From Nipponacmea schrenckii (lineage: Eukaryota; Mollusca; Gastropoda; Lottiidae): a stretch of 64,000 nt of DNA. Under the pieces are notes generated by a model. The model was not told the DNA's origin. It made no database searches and worked only from the letters and a program-made list of their open reading frames with translations. The position numbers and the translations under genes were made by a program. The stretch is from contig CM060200.1 in assembly GCA_030562195.1 (NCBI GenBank), forward strand, positions 38,881,468-38,945,467. Reading direction: 5' to 3'. Within the stretch, counting starts at the first letter, position 1. The number at the start of each line of letters is the position of its first letter. This document shows positions 62,528-64,000 of the stretch, in pieces.

Positions 62528-64000
62528 ATACTGCACTCAAATTCTATCTGTGGCTACCCATTTATTTGTACCCATTTTCTATTTGGAGGGTCTAATTCTT
62601 TAAGTAATTATAAATTCAAGACGATCAACATTCCGGTTCTCTACCCTCCTTTAGCTAATATTGTCAGTTTCGCTCAGAATTATTCATATTTTTGTATTCT
62701 AATACAAACAGAAATATTACTTTTTATATCCTTGGCCCAACAAATCTTATAATTAGTCCGCGAACACTTCCCTTTAGAGGGTTCTAGTTCAAAATCGTCC
62801 GATTAGTAAAGACTTTTAAATACCGCAGTCCTAGAGAGACTCAAACCATGACATGAACTTTTAGGGGGAAAACGACACAAGTGTGTTTAATGTACCTCAA
62901 ATGGATGGTGATGAAAACGTTACAGAGCTATCGCGGAACAAAGCTATCGTACGTTACAGTTGAGTTTCTTCTCCTTCGGAACAATGAGTTGAGGCCATAA
63001 CATAAGCTTCCTTGCATCCCGAGACAACTTTTTCAACTAATTTAATGCCTGTATATGGAAAGAGAAGATTTCTAGTCTGTAGTTAATTAGCTCTCATCCA
63101 TTTATAAATTGTTGGTTATTTAGGTTGATTATTATTGTACACTCGGTACCTCTTTATTATTTGTCTTTATCATAATTAGGATGTGTATGCGAGAGAAGGA
63201 GGGGGACGTACGCCCAGCCCCTTGGGGAACTTTGTTCAACCAGTCTCTATGGTAGTTGAGCCACTAATATTCTATGAGCGTTCGATGTTTTGGAATGTTG
63301 TGAAATCCAGATAATGTACAACACGACCATTCTAAATGCTACACAAATACAATTTAATTCTACTGTCAACAAACCAGTTGATGTTTTGATTTTCCAAAAA
63401 AAATATTATGACACTTTTGTTTGCTAATTTCCAGACCTCTTTAATTACACAGACTAAGTTTCAGACCATCTATAACTTGGTGAAACCTCTGTAGAATGGA
63501 TGAGCTTACTTTCAGAATAACGATTCATCATAGGTTGGAATCTTATGTGATTGCGATGATATCGCTAAATTATAGAGGCAGATATATTAAAAGGGTATTC
63601 TGTTTATTTCGTAGGTCTAAATGTTTTTATTGCTCAAATTTTATAAACCAAATTCTAGAGAAATGTGTTCCGGACTTATCTGAAAGTTTTAACGCAAAAA
63701 TCGTTAATATTGTAATCGTTTAAATGTAATTTCAGATTGATAAAGTCAATATTTTAGAAATATTTTCAGGTATTTACAACGGTTTTAATAATGAAAGGTT
63801 TGCATACTCCTTTTTTTAAGACAATGATTTCTTAATTGTTCATTCAATTGTTTATGCTCCAAAGTTCCATCATAAATCAATACGCCGAATATGTCTCCAG
63901 GTACATAATGATAACCGATATAATTTGTGAGTCTCGTTTATCTATACTACCGGTTTATCGGACTTCCTGTTTGATACTATTTACAGGTTCAGGTCAACCC
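62528..64000. other. SLC1 intron sequence to the right edge
   Basis: No second SLC1 exon recognised. The frame at 63496-63723 (MDELTFRITIHHRLES...) has no family signature. The intron therefore exceeds 2.4 kb. Confidence 0.5.

Overview
This is an AT-rich, intron-containing, repeat-laden eukaryotic window. It most likely comes from a mollusc, possibly a gastropod; the species cannot be named from the sequence. The reasons are animal genes (Integrator subunit 14, an MCL1-type BCL-2 protein, an SLC1 glutamate transporter), spliced exons with GT-AG borders, a tRNA-derived SINE family, and 'AAGGGCAATAACTC' and 'GGGCGTATGTC' repeat modules of a kind I associate with molluscan genomes (from memory, not searched).

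Layout. 1-25 kb holds no convincing protein gene. It contains minisatellites (53, 23, 28 and 86 bp units), a ~160 bp degenerate tandem repeat, SINE copies, and several non-autonomous DNA transposons whose terminal inverted repeats can be read directly (3681-4735, 10414-11460, 18330-18986). 25.1-37.7 kb is a complete INTS14 gene: nine coding exons, 512 codons, plus strand. Its introns are full of repeats, including a 59 bp tandem duplication that copies the exon 2 splice donor seven times, a ~1.1 kb unit in three copies that interrupts a 77 bp array, and a 28 bp array bounded by an inverted repeat. 37.7-45 kb is non-coding, with a 58 bp minisatellite and several copies of a MITE family that carries a consensus splice donor.

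45.0-49.1 kb is the most interesting part. A small minus-strand gene (142 codons) appears to encode a BH3-only protein with two BH3-like motifs in tandem, 16 residues apart. It lies head-to-head, 2.6 kb away, with a two-exon plus-strand gene for an MCL1-like anti-apoptotic BCL-2 protein. If both calls hold, this is a compact locus with an apoptosis guardian and a candidate antagonist transcribed in opposite directions from one intergenic region.

53.36-55.14 kb is a decayed DNA transposon with ~110-150 bp terminal inverted repeats and a TAA target duplication. It carries a frameshifted transposon-associated ORF and has split a SINE copy. 56.3-59.2 kb is a 36 bp minisatellite interrupted by 101 G followed by 291 T, very probably an assembly or sequencing artefact. 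61.0 kb starts an SLC1 (excitatory amino acid) transporter gene, of which only the first coding exon is in the window; a 33 bp minisatellite lies in the intron after it.
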